This document shows positions 1 through 10,909 of a stretch of 64,000 nucleotides of DNA, piece by piece (the stretch's first letter is position 1; each line of letters begins with the position of its first letter). The DNA is taken from NCBI GenBank assembly GCA_030533445.1, contig CM060071.1, positions 682,001 through 746,000 on the forward strand, written 5' to 3'. A program made the translations under genes and the position numbers. A model generated the notes under the pieces. The model was not told the DNA's origin. It made no database searches and worked only from the letters and a program-made list of their open reading frames with translations. This DNA comes from Cyprinodon diabolis (taxonomy: Eukaryota; Chordata; Actinopteri; Cyprinodontiformes; Cyprinodontidae).

Positions 1-224
1 TTTATGACGGGCCCTGGTTTATAAAGAGCTCGGGTTTATGTATGGCTCTGGTTCATAAAGGGCTCTGGTTTATAAAGGTCTTTGGTTTATAACTAGCTCT
101 GGTTTATAATGGGCTCTGGTTTATGAAGAGCTCTGGTTTATAAGGGGCTCTGGTTTATAAAGGTCTGTGGTTTATTAAGAGGTCTGCTTTATGAATGGGT
201 CTGGTTCATAAAGCGCTCTGGTTT

Positions 225-894
225 ATAAAGGGCTTTGGTTTATAACAGGTTTTGGGTTATAAAGGGCTCTGGTTTATAACGAGCTCTGGTTTTTAAAAGG
301 CTTTGGGTTATAAAGGGCTCTGGTTTATGACTTGCACTGGTTTATAAAGGGCTTTAGTTTCTAAAGGGCTCTGATTTCTAAATGGCTCTGGTTTATAACG
401 GGCTCTGGTTTATAAAGTGCTATGGTTTATAAAGAGCTCTGGTTTATGAATGGCTCTGGTTATTAAAGGGCTGTGGTTGATAAAGCTCTTTGGTTCATAA
501 CTGGCTCTGGTTTATAACTGTCTCTGGTTTATAAAGAGCTCTGGTTTATAATGGGCTCTGGTTTATAAAGGGCTTTGGTTTATAACAGGTTTTGGGTTAT
601 AAAGGGCTCTGGTTTATAACGAGCTCTGGTTTATAACAGGCTTTGGGTTATAAAGGGCTCTGGTTTATGAAGTGCTCTGGTTTATAAAGGGCTTTAGTTT
701 CTAAAGGGCTCTGGTTTCTAAATGGCTCTGGTTTATAACGGGCTCTGGTTTATAAAGTACTATGGTTTATAAAGAGCTCTGGTTTATTATTGGCTCTGGT
801 TAATAAAGGGCTCTGGTTGATAAAGGTCTTTGGTTCATAACTAGCTCTGGTTTATAACTGTCTCTGGTTAATAAAGGGCTCTGGTTTATTAAAA
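225..894. repeat. 340-bp higher-order repeat, two tandem copies
   Basis: The marker GGCTTTGGTTTATAACAGG begins at 231 and again at 571, exactly 340 bp apart (20 x 17). The order of following variants is the same in both copies: GGTTTTGGG, AACGAG, GGCTTTAGTTTCTAA, AAGTRCTATGG, then TTCATAACT and AACTGTCTCTGG. Copies differ by scattered substitutions, for example GTGCTATGG versus GTACTATGG. Edges are approximate. Tandem duplication by unequal exchange is inferred. Confidence 0.85.
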
Positions 895-982
895 TCTCTG
901 GTTTATAAAGGGCTCTGGTTTGTAAGAGGTCTAGTTTCTAAAGCGCTCTGGTTTATAAAGGGCTCTGGTTTATTAAGGGCTC

Positions 983-990
983 TGGTTTAT
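983..990 (+). repeat. Putative target-site duplication of the L2 insertion, left copy
   Basis: TGGTTTAT immediately precedes the LINE and recurs at 3512-3519 immediately after it. Removing the element and one copy gives a perfect in-phase monomer joint, GGTTTATAAAGTGCTC. Because TGGTTTAT is also part of every monomer, the match alone is weak; the restored phase is the stronger evidence. Confidence 0.65.
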
Positions 991-2787
991 TCCTCATTAA
1001 TAGAGGAGAATAAGAATTATCCTAGATTTCTTTTTAATACAGTTGCCAAACTCACCCAGAGCCATAGCTCTGTTGAACCGTCCATTCCACCTGCTCTTAG
1101 TAGCAATGATTTTATGGGATTCTTTATAAATAAGATTGATCTTATTAAAAATAAGATCATAAGCACTCCTCTATCCGCGATTGTACCTGAGGTAGTCATG
1201 GAATCTGAACCGGGTTTAGACTGCTTTGATCCAGTTGAACTTTCTGAATTAGCAAAATTATTGTCATCATCTAAGCCTTCAACTATTATGTTAGATCCAG
1301 TTCCAACCAGGTTATTTAAGGAGGTATTCCCTTTGATCTCCTCCATTTTAGATGTGATTAATCTATCTCTGTTACAGGGATATGTACCTAAAGCTTTTAA
1401 GGTTGCTGTAATTAAACCTCTGCTTAAGAAACCGTCTCTTGACCCAGATGACTTGGTTAATTATATACCTATATCCAATCTTCCTTTCTTATCCAAAATT
1501 CTTGAGAAAGTAGTTGCCAAACAAGTTCGCGACCACTTACACCATAATGAACTTTTTGAAGAGTTTCAGTCTGGCTTTAGAGCTCATCATAGCACTGAAA
1601 CAGCTCTGGTGAAAGTCACTAATGATATTCTCATGGCCTCAGATAATTGACTTGTATCTGTGCTCGTCCTGTTGGATCTTAGTGCTGCATTTGATACAGT
1701 TGACCATAATATTCTTTTAGAAAGACTTGAATATTTTGTTGGAATTAAAGGAACAGCACTAGACTGGTTTAAATCGTATCTATCTGATCGAATTCAGTTT
1801 GTTTATGTTAATGATAGATCTTCAACACGCTCAAAGGTTACCTGTGGAGTAGCACAGGGATCAGTGCTAGGACCAATTCTCTTTACTTTATACATGCTCC
1901 CAATTGGTAGAGTTATTAGACAGCATGGGATTAATTTCCACTGTTATGCTGATGATACCCAGCTATATCTGTCTATAAATCCAGATGAAGCTAACCCATT
2001 ACATAGATTACAGGCATGTCTTGAAGACATAAAAACCTGGATGACTCTTAACTTTCTGCTTCTGAATGCAGACAAAACAGAAGTTATAGTCTTTGGACCA
2101 GAGTCTCTGAAAAAGAAGCTGATTAGCCAGTCACTTCATTTGGATGGGATTAAACTGATTTCAGATAATAAAGTAAAAAATCTTGGTGTTATTTTTGATC
2201 AGGACCTGTCATTTAAATCCCAGATCAAAGAGGTTTCTAGAATTTCCTTCTTTCATCTGAGGAACATTGCAAAAATTAGAAATCTCCTGTCCAGGGGTGA
2301 TGCTGAGAAACTAGTCCATGCATTTGTTACTTCAAGGCTGGACTATTGTAATTCTTTACTATCAGGAAGTCCACAAACTGTAGTTAAAAGCCTTCAGCTG
2401 ATCCAAAATGCTGCAGCCAGAGTTCTGATGAAAATTAAAAAGAGAGATCATATCTCTCCTATCCTGGTTTCTCTTCATTGGCTTCCTGTTAAATCCAGAA
2501 TAGAATTTAAAATCCTCCTTCTCACATATAAAGCCTTAAATGGCCAAGCTCCATCTTATATCAGAGATCTGATTGTTCCTTATGTTCCTAACAGAGCACT
2601 TCGCTCTCAATCTGCAGGTTTACTAGTGGTTCCTAGAATTTCTAAAAGTAGAATGGGAGGCAGATCTTTTAGTTATCAGGCTCCTCTCCTGTGGAACCAA
2701 CTACCAGTTTTAGTCCGTGAGGCAGACACTCTGTCTACTTTTAAGACTAGGCTTAAAACTTTCCTTTTTGATAAAGCTTATAGTTAG
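991..2787 (+). pseudogene. L2-type reverse transcriptase, 5'-truncated, one internal stop
   Basis: One reading frame runs from the insertion point to a TAG at 2785-2787, broken only by TGA at 1648-1650. In an active element this enzyme makes cDNA from the LINE RNA at a nicked target. The frame is open upstream of the first ATG (1114), with PRFLFNTVAKLT encoded near 1024-1059, so the true N-terminus lies in missing sequence and 1114 is not a real start. RT landmarks in order: FQSGFRAHHSTETAL just before the stop, LLDLSAAFDTVDH (motif A, Asp at 1693-1695), GVAQGSVLGP at 1846-1875, and the catalytic YADD box at 1945-1956. The C-terminal region carries SRLDYCNSLLSG and LLWNQLP, then ends in FDKAYS, as in fish L2 elements. 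The endonuclease domain is absent. A single stop and no frameshift over 1.8 kb suggest a fairly recent copy that cannot move on its own. Confidence 0.9.
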
Positions 2788-3511
2788 GGTGGCTCAGGTT
2801 ATCCTGAGCTGTCTTTAAAGTTATGCTGCTATAGGCTTAGACTTTTGGAGGACATAGGGACCCCCATTTCATCATTCTGCTTCATTCTCTCTCTGTTCTC
2901 CTATTCTGCAGAATCTGTTTGTTCAATCTCTAACGTTCTGCTCTCTCTGCTTTTCCTCAGAGTAGCTTTGCCTCGTCTGTTCCTGTTTGGCTGTGACGTC
3001 ATCCAGGAAAGAAACATCAGCTTTGCTGCTTCCATCAACACCCTTGTTTGTAGATGTTGGAGATCGGCCTGTTTTCCAGTGTGGTCCTGTTTCTCTGGCC
3101 GTCGCTGGGTGGATGTGCTCTCTTCATCCTCTGGCATGGGAGCTGCCTTGGAGCTCGTCTGCCTGGCTGTGTGTTTCCTGGACGGGGCCGCCTTTTACAG
3201 CTGCTTTTTGTATCTCTGCTTCTGTCTCCTTGAACCCCAGTCGGCCTCGGCAGATGGTCGCTCACACTGAGCCTGGTTCTGCTGGAGGTTTCTTCCTGTT
3301 AAAAGGGAGTTTTTCCTCTCCACTGTCGCTACAAGCATGCTTAGTGTGAGGGATTGTATTTGAGTCATTGAGTCAATGCAATCAACTGGTTTTCCTTAGG
3401 TAGAAAACTTTGTATCAATTTGACTGTATGATCTGGTTGAACTGTAAAGTGCCTTGAGATGACATGTGTTGTGAATTTGGCGCTATATAAATAAACTGAA
3501 TTGAATTGAAT
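2788..3511 (+). other. 3' UTR and 3' tail of the L2-like LINE
   Basis: Non-coding end of the retrotransposon. The stretch near 3277-3345 (GGAGGTTTCTTCCTGTTAAA, then GGGAGTTTTTCC and CACTGTCGC) is a sequence I recognise as common in teleost L2 3' ends. The last 80 bases contain AAGTGCCTTGAGATGACATG and GGCGCTATATAAATAAA, the region normally used as the RT recognition end, followed by CTGAATTGAATTGAATT. An AATAAA lies at 3490-3495. Short open frames on both strands here, including one of 141 codons, have no recognisable product and are treated as chance. Confidence 0.85.
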
Positions 3512-3519
3512 TGGTTTAT
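3512..3519 (+). repeat. Putative target-site duplication of the L2 insertion, right copy
   Basis: TGGTTTAT follows the TGAAT-type tail and matches 983-990. The sequence then continues as AAAGTGCTCTGG, in register with the left-hand monomer. The exact edge is uncertain by one or two bases because the tail also ends in TT. Confidence 0.65.
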
Positions 3520-4370
3520 AAAGTGCTCTGGTTTATAAAGCGCATTAGTTTCTAAAGGGCCCTGGTTTCTAAATGGCTCTGGTTTATAGCGGGCTCTGGT
3601 TTAGAAAGGTCTTTTGTTCATAACTAGCTCTGGTTTATAGCTGGCTCTGGTTTACAACAGGCTCTGGTTTATTAAGGGCTTAGGTGTATAAAGATCTCTG
3701 GTTTACAAAGGAATCTTGTTTATAAAGGGCTTTGGTTTATAAAGGGCTCCTGTTTATAAAGGGCTCTGGTTTCTAAAGGGCTTTGGTTTCTCAAGGGTTC
3801 TGGTTTCTAAAGAGCTCTTGTTTATAAATGGCCCTGGTTTATAACGAGCTCTGGTTTATAAAGTGCTCTAGTTTATAAAGGGTTAAGTTTTATAAAGAAC
3901 TCTGGTTTATAACGAGCTCTGGTTTATAAAGGCCTCTGGTTTATAAAGAGCTCTGGTTTACAAAGAGCTGTGGTTTATAAAGGGCACAGGTTTTTAAAGG
4001 GCTGTGGTTTATAACGAGCTCTGGTTTATAAAGGGTTCTAGTGTATTAAGGGCTTAGGTGTATAAAGAGCTTTGGTTTATAAAGGAATCTGGTTTATAAA
4101 GGCCTCCTGTTTATAAAGGGCTCTGGTTTCTAAAGGGCTGTGGTTTCTAAAGGGCTCCCGTTTATAAATGGCTCTGGTATATAATGGGCTCTGGTTTATA
4201 AAGGGCTCTGGTTTATAAAGAGATCTGGTTTATGAATGGCTCTGGTTCATAAAACGCTCTGGTTGATAAAGGTCTTTGGTTTATAACTAGCTCTGGTTTA
4301 TAACAGGCTCTGGTTAATAAAGGGCTCTGGTTTATTAAAATCTCTCGTTTGTAAAGTGCTCTGGTTTATA

Positions 4371-5086
4371 AAGGGCTCTGGTTTATAAAGAGCTCCGGTT
4401 TATAAAAGGCTCTGGTTTATTAAGGGCTCTGGTTTAGAATGGGCTATGGTTTATAATGTGATTTGGGTTATAAAGGACTCTGGTTTATAATGAGCTCTGG
4501 TTTATAAATAGCTCTGGTTGATATAATGCTGTGGTTTATAAAGGGCTCTGGTTTATAAAGAGCTCTGGTTTATAAAAAGCTCTGGTTTATAAAGGGGCTC
4601 TGGTTTATTAAGGGCTCCGGTTTAGAACGGGCTCTGGTTTATAAAGGGCTCTGGTTTATAAAAATCTCTGGTTTGTAAAGTGCTCTGGTTTATAAAGAGC
4701 TCTGGTTTATAAGGGGCTCTGGTTTATAAAGGGCTCTGGTTTATAAAGAGCTCCGGTTTATAAAAGGCTCTGGTTTATTAAGGGCTCTGGTTTAGAATGG
4801 GCTATGGTTTATAATGTGATTTGGGTTATAAAGGACTCTGGTTTATAATGAGCTCTGGTTTATAAATAGCTCTGGTTGATATAATGCTGTGGTTTATAAA
4901 GGGCTGTGGTTTATAAAGAGCTCTGGTTTATAAAAAGCTCTGGTTTATAAAGGGGCTCTGGTTTATTAAGGGCTCCGGTTTAGAACGGGCTCTGGTTTAT
5001 AAAGGGCTCTGGTTTATAAAAATCTCTGGTTTGTAAAGTGCTCTGGTTTATAAAGAGCTATGGTTTATAAGGGGCTCTGGTTCATA
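4371..5086. repeat. 358-bp higher-order repeat, two tandem copies
   Basis: The marker GAATGGGCTATGG lies at 4437 and 4795, 358 bp apart (21 monomers plus one base). It is followed in each copy by AATGTGATTTGGG, AAAGGACTCTGG, GATATAATGCTGTGG, AAAGGGGCTCTGG and GCTCCGGTTTAGAACGGG. The copies are nearly identical, differing at single bases such as GGGCTCTGG versus GGGCTGTGG. A third, dispersed copy occupies about 8213-8570, pointing to later transposition of the block by larger duplications. Confidence 0.88.
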
Positions 5087-8000
5087 AAGGGCTCTGGTTT
5101 ATAAAGTTCTTTGGTTTATAACTAGCTCTGGTTTATAACGAGCCCTGGTTTATAAAGAGCTCGGGTTTATGTATGGCTCTGGTTCATAAAGGGCTCTGGT
5201 TTATAAAGGTCTTTTGTTTATAACTAGCTCTGGTTTATAATGGGCTCTGGTTAATAAAGGGCTCTGGTTTATAAAAATATCTGGTTTGTAAAGTGCTCTG
5301 GTTTATGAAGAGCTCTGGTTTATAAGGGGCTCTGGTTTATAAAGGTCTGTGGTTTATTAAGAGGTCTGCTTTATGAATGGGTCTGGTTCATAAAGCGCTC
5401 TGGTTTATAAAGGGCTTTGGTTTATAACAGGTTTTGGGTTATAAAGGGCTCTGGTTTATAACGAGCTCTGGTTTATAAAGGCCTCCTGTTTATAAAGGGC
5501 TCTGGTTTCTAAAGGGCTGTGGTTTCCAAATGGCTCCCGTTTATAAATGGCCCTGGTTTTTAATGAGCTCTGGTTTATAAAATGATTTGGTTTATAAAGG
5601 GCTTTAATTTCTAAAGGGCTCTGGTTTCTAAATGGCTCTGGTTTATAATGGGCTCTGGTTTATAAAGGGCTCTGGTTTATAAAGAGATCTGGTTTATGAA
5701 TGGCTCTGGTTCATAAAGCGCTCTGGTTGATAAAGGTCGTTGGTTTATAACTCGCTCTGGTTTATAACAGGCTCTGGTTAATAAAGGGCTCTGGTTTATT
5801 AAAATCTCTCGTTTGTAAAGTGCTCTGGTTTATATTGGCCTCTGGTTTATAAAGCGTTCTGGTTTATGAAGAGCTCCGGTTTATAAAAGGCTCTGGTTTA
5901 TTAAGGGCTCTGGTTTAGAATAGGCTATGGTTTATAATGGGATTTGGGCTATAAAGGGCTCTGGTTTATAATGAGCTCTGGTTTATAAATAGCTCTGGTT
6001 GATATAGTGCCGTGGTTTATAAAGGGCTGTGGTTTATAAAGAGCTCTGGTTTATAAAAAGCTCTGGTTTATAAAGGGGGTCTGGTTTATTAAGGGCTCCG
6101 GTTTCGAACGGGCTCTGGTTTATTAAGGGCTTAGGTGTATAAAGGGATCTGGTTTCTAAAGGGCTCTTGTTTATAAATGTTCCTGGTTTATAATGGGATT
6201 TGGTTTATAAAGGGCTCTGGTTCATAAAGCGCTCTGGTTGATAAAGGTCCTTGGTTTATAACTAGCTCTGGTTTATAACGGGCTTTGGTTAATAAAGGCC
6301 TCTGGTTTATTAAAATCTCTGGTTTGTAAAGTGCCCTGGTTTATAAAGAGCTCTGGTTTATAATGGGCTTTGGGTTATAAAGGGCTCTGGTTTATAACGA
6401 GCTCTGGTTTATACATAGCTCTGGTTGATAAAGGGCTGAGGTTTATAAAGGGCTTTGGTTTATAAATGGCTCTTCTTGAGAAAGGGCTCTGGTTTATAAA
6501 GGTTCTGGTTTCTAAATGGATCCTGTTTATAAAGGGCCCTGCTTTATAACGAGCTCTGGTTTAAAAACGGCTCTGGCTTATAAAGGGCTTCAGTTTCTAA
6601 AGGGCTCTGGTTTCTACATGGCTCTGGTTTATAACGGGCCCTGGTTTATAAAGAGCTCGGGTTTATGTATGGCTCTGGTTCATAAAGGGCTCTGGTTTAT
6701 AAAGGTCTTTGGTTTATAACTACCTCTGGTTTATAATGGGCTCTGGTTAATAAAGGGCTCTGGTTTATAAAAATCTCTGGTTTGTAAAGTGCTCTGGTTT
6801 ATAAAGAGCTCTGGTTTATAAGGGGCTCTGGTTTATAAAGGGCTCTGCTTTATAAAGAGGTCTGCTTTATGAATTGGTCTGGTTCATAAAGGGCTCTGGT
6901 TTATAAAGGGCTTTGGTTTATAACAGGTTTTGGGTTATAAAGGGCTCTGGTTTTTAACAGGCTTTGGGTTATAAAGGGCTCTGGTTTATGAAGTGCTCTG
7001 GTTTATAAAGAGCTTTAGTTTCTAAAAGGCTCTGATTTCTAAATGGCTCTGGTTTATAACAGGCTCTGGTTTATAAAGTGCTATGGTTTATAAAGAGCTC
7101 TGGTTTATGAATGGCTCTGGTTATTAAAGGGCTCTGGTTGATAAAGCTCTTTGGTTCATAACTGGCTCTGGTTTAAAACTGTCTCTGGTTTATAAAGAGC
7201 TCTGTTTTATAATGGGCTCTGGTTTATAAAGGGCTCTGGTTTATAAAGGGCTTTGGTTTATAACAGGTTTTGGGTTATAAAGGGCTCTGGTTTATAACGA
7301 GCTCTGGTTTATAACAGGCTTTGAGTTATAAAGGGCTCTGGTTTATGAAGTGCTCTGGTTTATAAAGGGCTTTAGTTTCTAAAGCGCTCTGGTTTCTAAA
7401 TGGCTCGGTTTATAACGGGCTCTGGTTTATAAAGTACTATGGTTTATAAAGAGCTCTTGTTTATTATTGGCTATGGTTAATAAAGGGCTCTGGTTTATTA
7501 AAATCTCTGGTTTATATAGGGCTCTTGTTTATAAAGAGCTCTGGTTTATAAAGGGCTCTGGTTTATAAAGGGCTCTGGTTTATAAAAATCTCTGGTTTGT
7601 AAAGTGCTCTGGTTTATAAAGAGCTCTGGTTTATAAGGGGCTCTGGTTTATAAAGGGCTCTGGTTTATTAGGAGGTCTGCTTTATGAATGGGTCTGGTTC
7701 ATAAAGGGCTCTGGTTTATAAAGTTATTTGGTTTATAACTAGCTCTGGTTTATAACGAGCCCTGGTTTATAAAGAGCTCGGGTTTATGTATGGCTCTGGT
7801 TCATAACGGGCTCTGGTTTATAAAGGTCTTTGGTTTATAACTAGCTCTGGTTTATAATGGGCTCTGGTTAATAAAGGGCTCTGGTTTATAAAAATCTCTG
7901 GTTTGTAAAGTGCTCTGGTTTATAAAGAGCTCTGGTTTATAAAGGGCTCTGGTTTATAAAGAGCTCTGGTTTATAAAGGCCTCCTGTTTATAAAGGGCTC

Positions 8001-10909
8001 TGGTTTCTAAAGGGCTGTGGTTTCCAAAGGGCTCCCGTTTATAAATGGCCCTGGTTTTTAATGAGCTCTGGTTTATAAAATGATTTGGTTTATAAAGGGC
8101 TTTAATTTCTAAAGGGCTCTGGTTTCTAAATGGCTCTGGTTTATAATGGGCTCTGGTTTATAAAGGGCTCTGGTTTATAAAGAGATCTGGTTTATAAGGG
8201 GCTCTGGTTTATAAAGGGCTCTGGTTTATAAAGAGCTCCGGTTTATAAAAGGCTCTGGTTTATTAAGGGCTCTGGTTTAGAATGGGCTATGGTTTATAAT
8301 GTGATTTGGGTTATAAAGGACTCTGGTTTATAATGAGCTCTGGTTTATAAATAGCTCTGGTTGATATAATGCTGTGGTTTATAAAGGGCTCTAGTTTATA
8401 AAGAGCTCTGGTTTATAAAAAGCTCTGGTTTATAAAGGGGCTCTGGTTTATTAAGGGCTCCGGTTTAGAACGGGCTCTGGTTTATAAAGGGCTCTGGTTT
8501 ATAAAAATCTCTGGTTTGTAAAGTGCTCTGGTTTATAAAGAGCTCTGGTTTATAAGGGGCTCTGGTTTATAAAGTTCTTTGGTTTATAACTAGCTCTGGT
8601 TTATAACGAGCCCTGGTTTATAAAGAGCTTGGGTTTATGTATGGCTCTGGTTCATAAAGGGCTCTGGTTTATAAAGGTCTTTGGTTTATAACTAGCTCTG
8701 GTTTATAATGGGCTCTGGTTAATAAAGGGCTCTGGTTTATAAAAATATCTGGTTTGTAAAGTGCTCTGGTTTATGAAGAGCTCTGGTTTATAAGGGGCTC
8801 TGGTTTATAAAGGTCTGTGGTTTATTAAGAGGTCTGCTTTATGAATGGGTCTGGTTCATAAAGCGCTCTGGTTTATAAAGGGCTTTGGTTTATAACAGGT
8901 TTTGGGTTATAAAGGGCTCTGGTTTATAACGAGCTCTGGTTTATAAAGGCCTCCTGTTTATAAAGGGCTCTGGTTTCTAAAGGGCTGTGGTTTCCAAAGG
9001 GCTCCCGTTTATAAATGGCCCTGGTTTTTAATGAGCTCTGGTTTATAAAATGATTTGGTTTATAAAGGGCTTTAATTTCTAAAGGGCTCTGGTTTCTAAA
9101 TGGCTCTGGTTTATAATGGGCTCTGGTTTATAAAGGGCTCTGGTTTATAAAGAGATCTGGTTTATGAATGGCTCTGGTTCATAAAGCGCTCTGGTTGATA
9201 AAGGTCGTTGGTTTATAACTCGCTCTGGTTTATAACAGGCTCTGGTTAATAAAGGGCTCTGGTTTATTAAAATCTCTCGTTTGTAAAGTGCTCTGGTTTA
9301 TAAAGGCCTCTGGTTTATAAAGCGCTCTGGTTTATAAAGAGCTCCGGTTTATAAAAGGCTCTGGTTTATTAAGGGCTCTGGTTTAGAATAGGCTATGGTT
9401 TATAATGGGATTTGGGTTATAAAGGGCTCTGGTTTATAATGAGCTCTGGTTTATAAATAGCTCTGGTTGATATAGTGCCGTGGTTTATAAAGGGCTGTGG
9501 TTTATAAAGAGCTCTGGTTTATAAAAAGCTCTGGTTTATAAAGGGGGTCTGGTTTATTAAGGGATGCGGTTTCGAACGGGCTCTGGTTTATTAAGGGCTT
9601 AGGTGTATAAAGGGATCTGGTTTCTAAAGGGCTCTTGTTTATAAATGTTCCTGGTTTATAATGGGATTTGGTTTATAAAGGGCTCTGGTTCATAAAGCGC
9701 TCTGGTTGATAAAGGTCCTTGGTTTATAACTAGCTCTGGTTTATAACGGGCTTTGGTTAATAAAGGCCTCTGGTTTATAAAAATCTCTGGTTTGTAAAGT
9801 GCCCTGGTTTATAAAGAGCTCTGGTTTATAAAGAGCTCTGGTTTATAACAGGCTTTGAGTTATAAAGGGCTCTGGTTTATGAAGTGCTCTGGTTTATAAA
9901 GGGCTTTAGTTTCTAAAGCGCTCTGGTTTCTAAATGGCTCTGGTTTATAACGGGCTCTGGTTTATAAAGTACTATGGTTTATAAAGAGCTCTTGTTTATT
10001 ATTGGCTCTGGTTAATAAAGGGCTCTGGTTGATAAAGGTCTTTGGTTCATAACTAGCTCTGGTTTATAACTGTCTCTGGTTAATAAAGGGCTCTGGTTTA
10101 TTAAAATCTCTGGTTTATATAGGGCTCTTGTTTATAAAGAGCTCTGGTTTATAAAGGGCTCTGGTTTATAAAGGGCTCTGGTTTATAAAAATCTCTGGTT
10201 TGTAAAGTGCTCTGGTTTATAAAGAGCTCTGGTTTATAAGGGGCTCTGGTTTATAAAGGGCTCTGGTTTATTAGGAGGTCTGCTTTATGAATGGGTCTGG
10301 TTCATAAAGGGCTCTGGTTTATAAAGTTCTTTGGTTTATAACTAGCTCTGGTTTATAACGAGCCCTGGTTTATAAAGAGCTCGGGTTTATGTATGGCTCT
10401 GGTTCATAACGGGCTCTGGTTTATAAAGGTCTTTGGTTTATAACTAGCTCTGGTTTATAATGGGCTCTGGTTAATAAAGGGCTCTGGTTTATAAAAATCT
10501 CTGGTTTGTAAAGTGCTCTGGTTTATAAAGAGCTCTGGTTTTTAAAGGGCTCTGGTTTATAAAGAGCTCTGGTTTATAAAGGCCTCCTGTTTATAAAGGG
10601 CTCTGGTTGCTAAAGGGCTGTGGTTTCCAAAGGGCTCCCGTTTATAAATGGCCCTGGTTTTTAATGAGCTCTGGTTTATAAAATGATTTGGTTTATAAAG
10701 GGCTTTAATTTCTAAAGGGCTCTGGTTTCTAAATGGCTCTGGTTTATAATGGGCTCTGGTTTATAAAGGGCTCTGGTTTATAAAGAGATCTGGTTTATGA
10801 ATGGCTCTGGTTCATAAAGCGCTCTGGTTGATAAAGGTCGTTGGTTTATAACTCGCTCTGGTTTATAACAGGCTCTGGTTAATAAAGGGCTCTAGTTTAT
10901 TAAAATCTC
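5027..10909. repeat. Long higher-order unit, copy 1 (5.88-kb period)
   Basis: Anchors in this block recur 5,883 bp downstream: CTCGGGTTTATGTATGG near 5163 and 11046, and CTAAATGGATCCTGTTTATA near 6513 and 12396. The first 2.5 kb (about 5027-7560) match copy 2 almost base for base. The section about 7560-8190 has a second version at about 10160-10790, so the unit itself contains an internal 2.6-kb duplication. Edges are hand-drawn from the anchors. Confidence 0.75.

Larger units (their letters stand above)
1..990. repeat. 17-bp satellite array, left segment
   Basis: Uninterrupted head-to-tail monomers of GGGCTCTGGTTTATAAA, all in the same orientation, with variants such as GAGCTC, AACGAG, TTTCTAA and TTTATGAATGG. 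The array continues off the left edge, so its true start is not seen. Two internal copies of a 340-bp (20-monomer) unit lie here. The opening about 300 bases closely match 5130-5480 but lack three monomers near position 120. No gene-like sequence is present. Confidence 0.97.
991..3511 (+). mobile_element. 5'-truncated L2-clade (Maui-like) non-LTR retrotransposon
   Basis: A 2.5-kb non-satellite island. It holds the C-terminal part of a LINE ORF2 with a recognisable reverse transcriptase, a 3' UTR of about 720 bp, and a 3' end reading GGCGCTATATAAATAAACTG followed by TGAAT-like repeats, the form usual for fish L2 elements. No ORF1 and no apurinic endonuclease domain are present, because sequence starts in the linker upstream of the RT, as expected from incomplete target-primed reverse transcription. 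It has the same strand as the satellite's T-rich sense as written. An 8-bp putative target duplication flanks it and satellite phase is restored on removal, so it inserted after the array formed. Clade placement rests on family resemblance; a related Rex-type LINE is a less likely alternative. Confidence 0.9.

Noticed and set aside
1017..1346. 109-codon frame on the minus strand
   Set aside because: Antisense shadow of the reverse transcriptase frame.
2845..3349. Open frames of 76-141 codons on both strands as genes
   Set aside because: They overlap one another inside the LINE 3' UTR, have low-complexity Cys/Ser/Leu-rich products and match no domain I know.
3496..3511. TGAAT repeats as an independent microsatellite
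   Set aside because: They sit at the exact 3' end of the LINE and are its normal tail.
6516..6719. 67-codon open frame (also 12399-12602 and 19114-19317) as a conserved gene
   Set aside because: It is translation of the 17-bp satellite (17-residue period) and recurs only because the surrounding block was duplicated.
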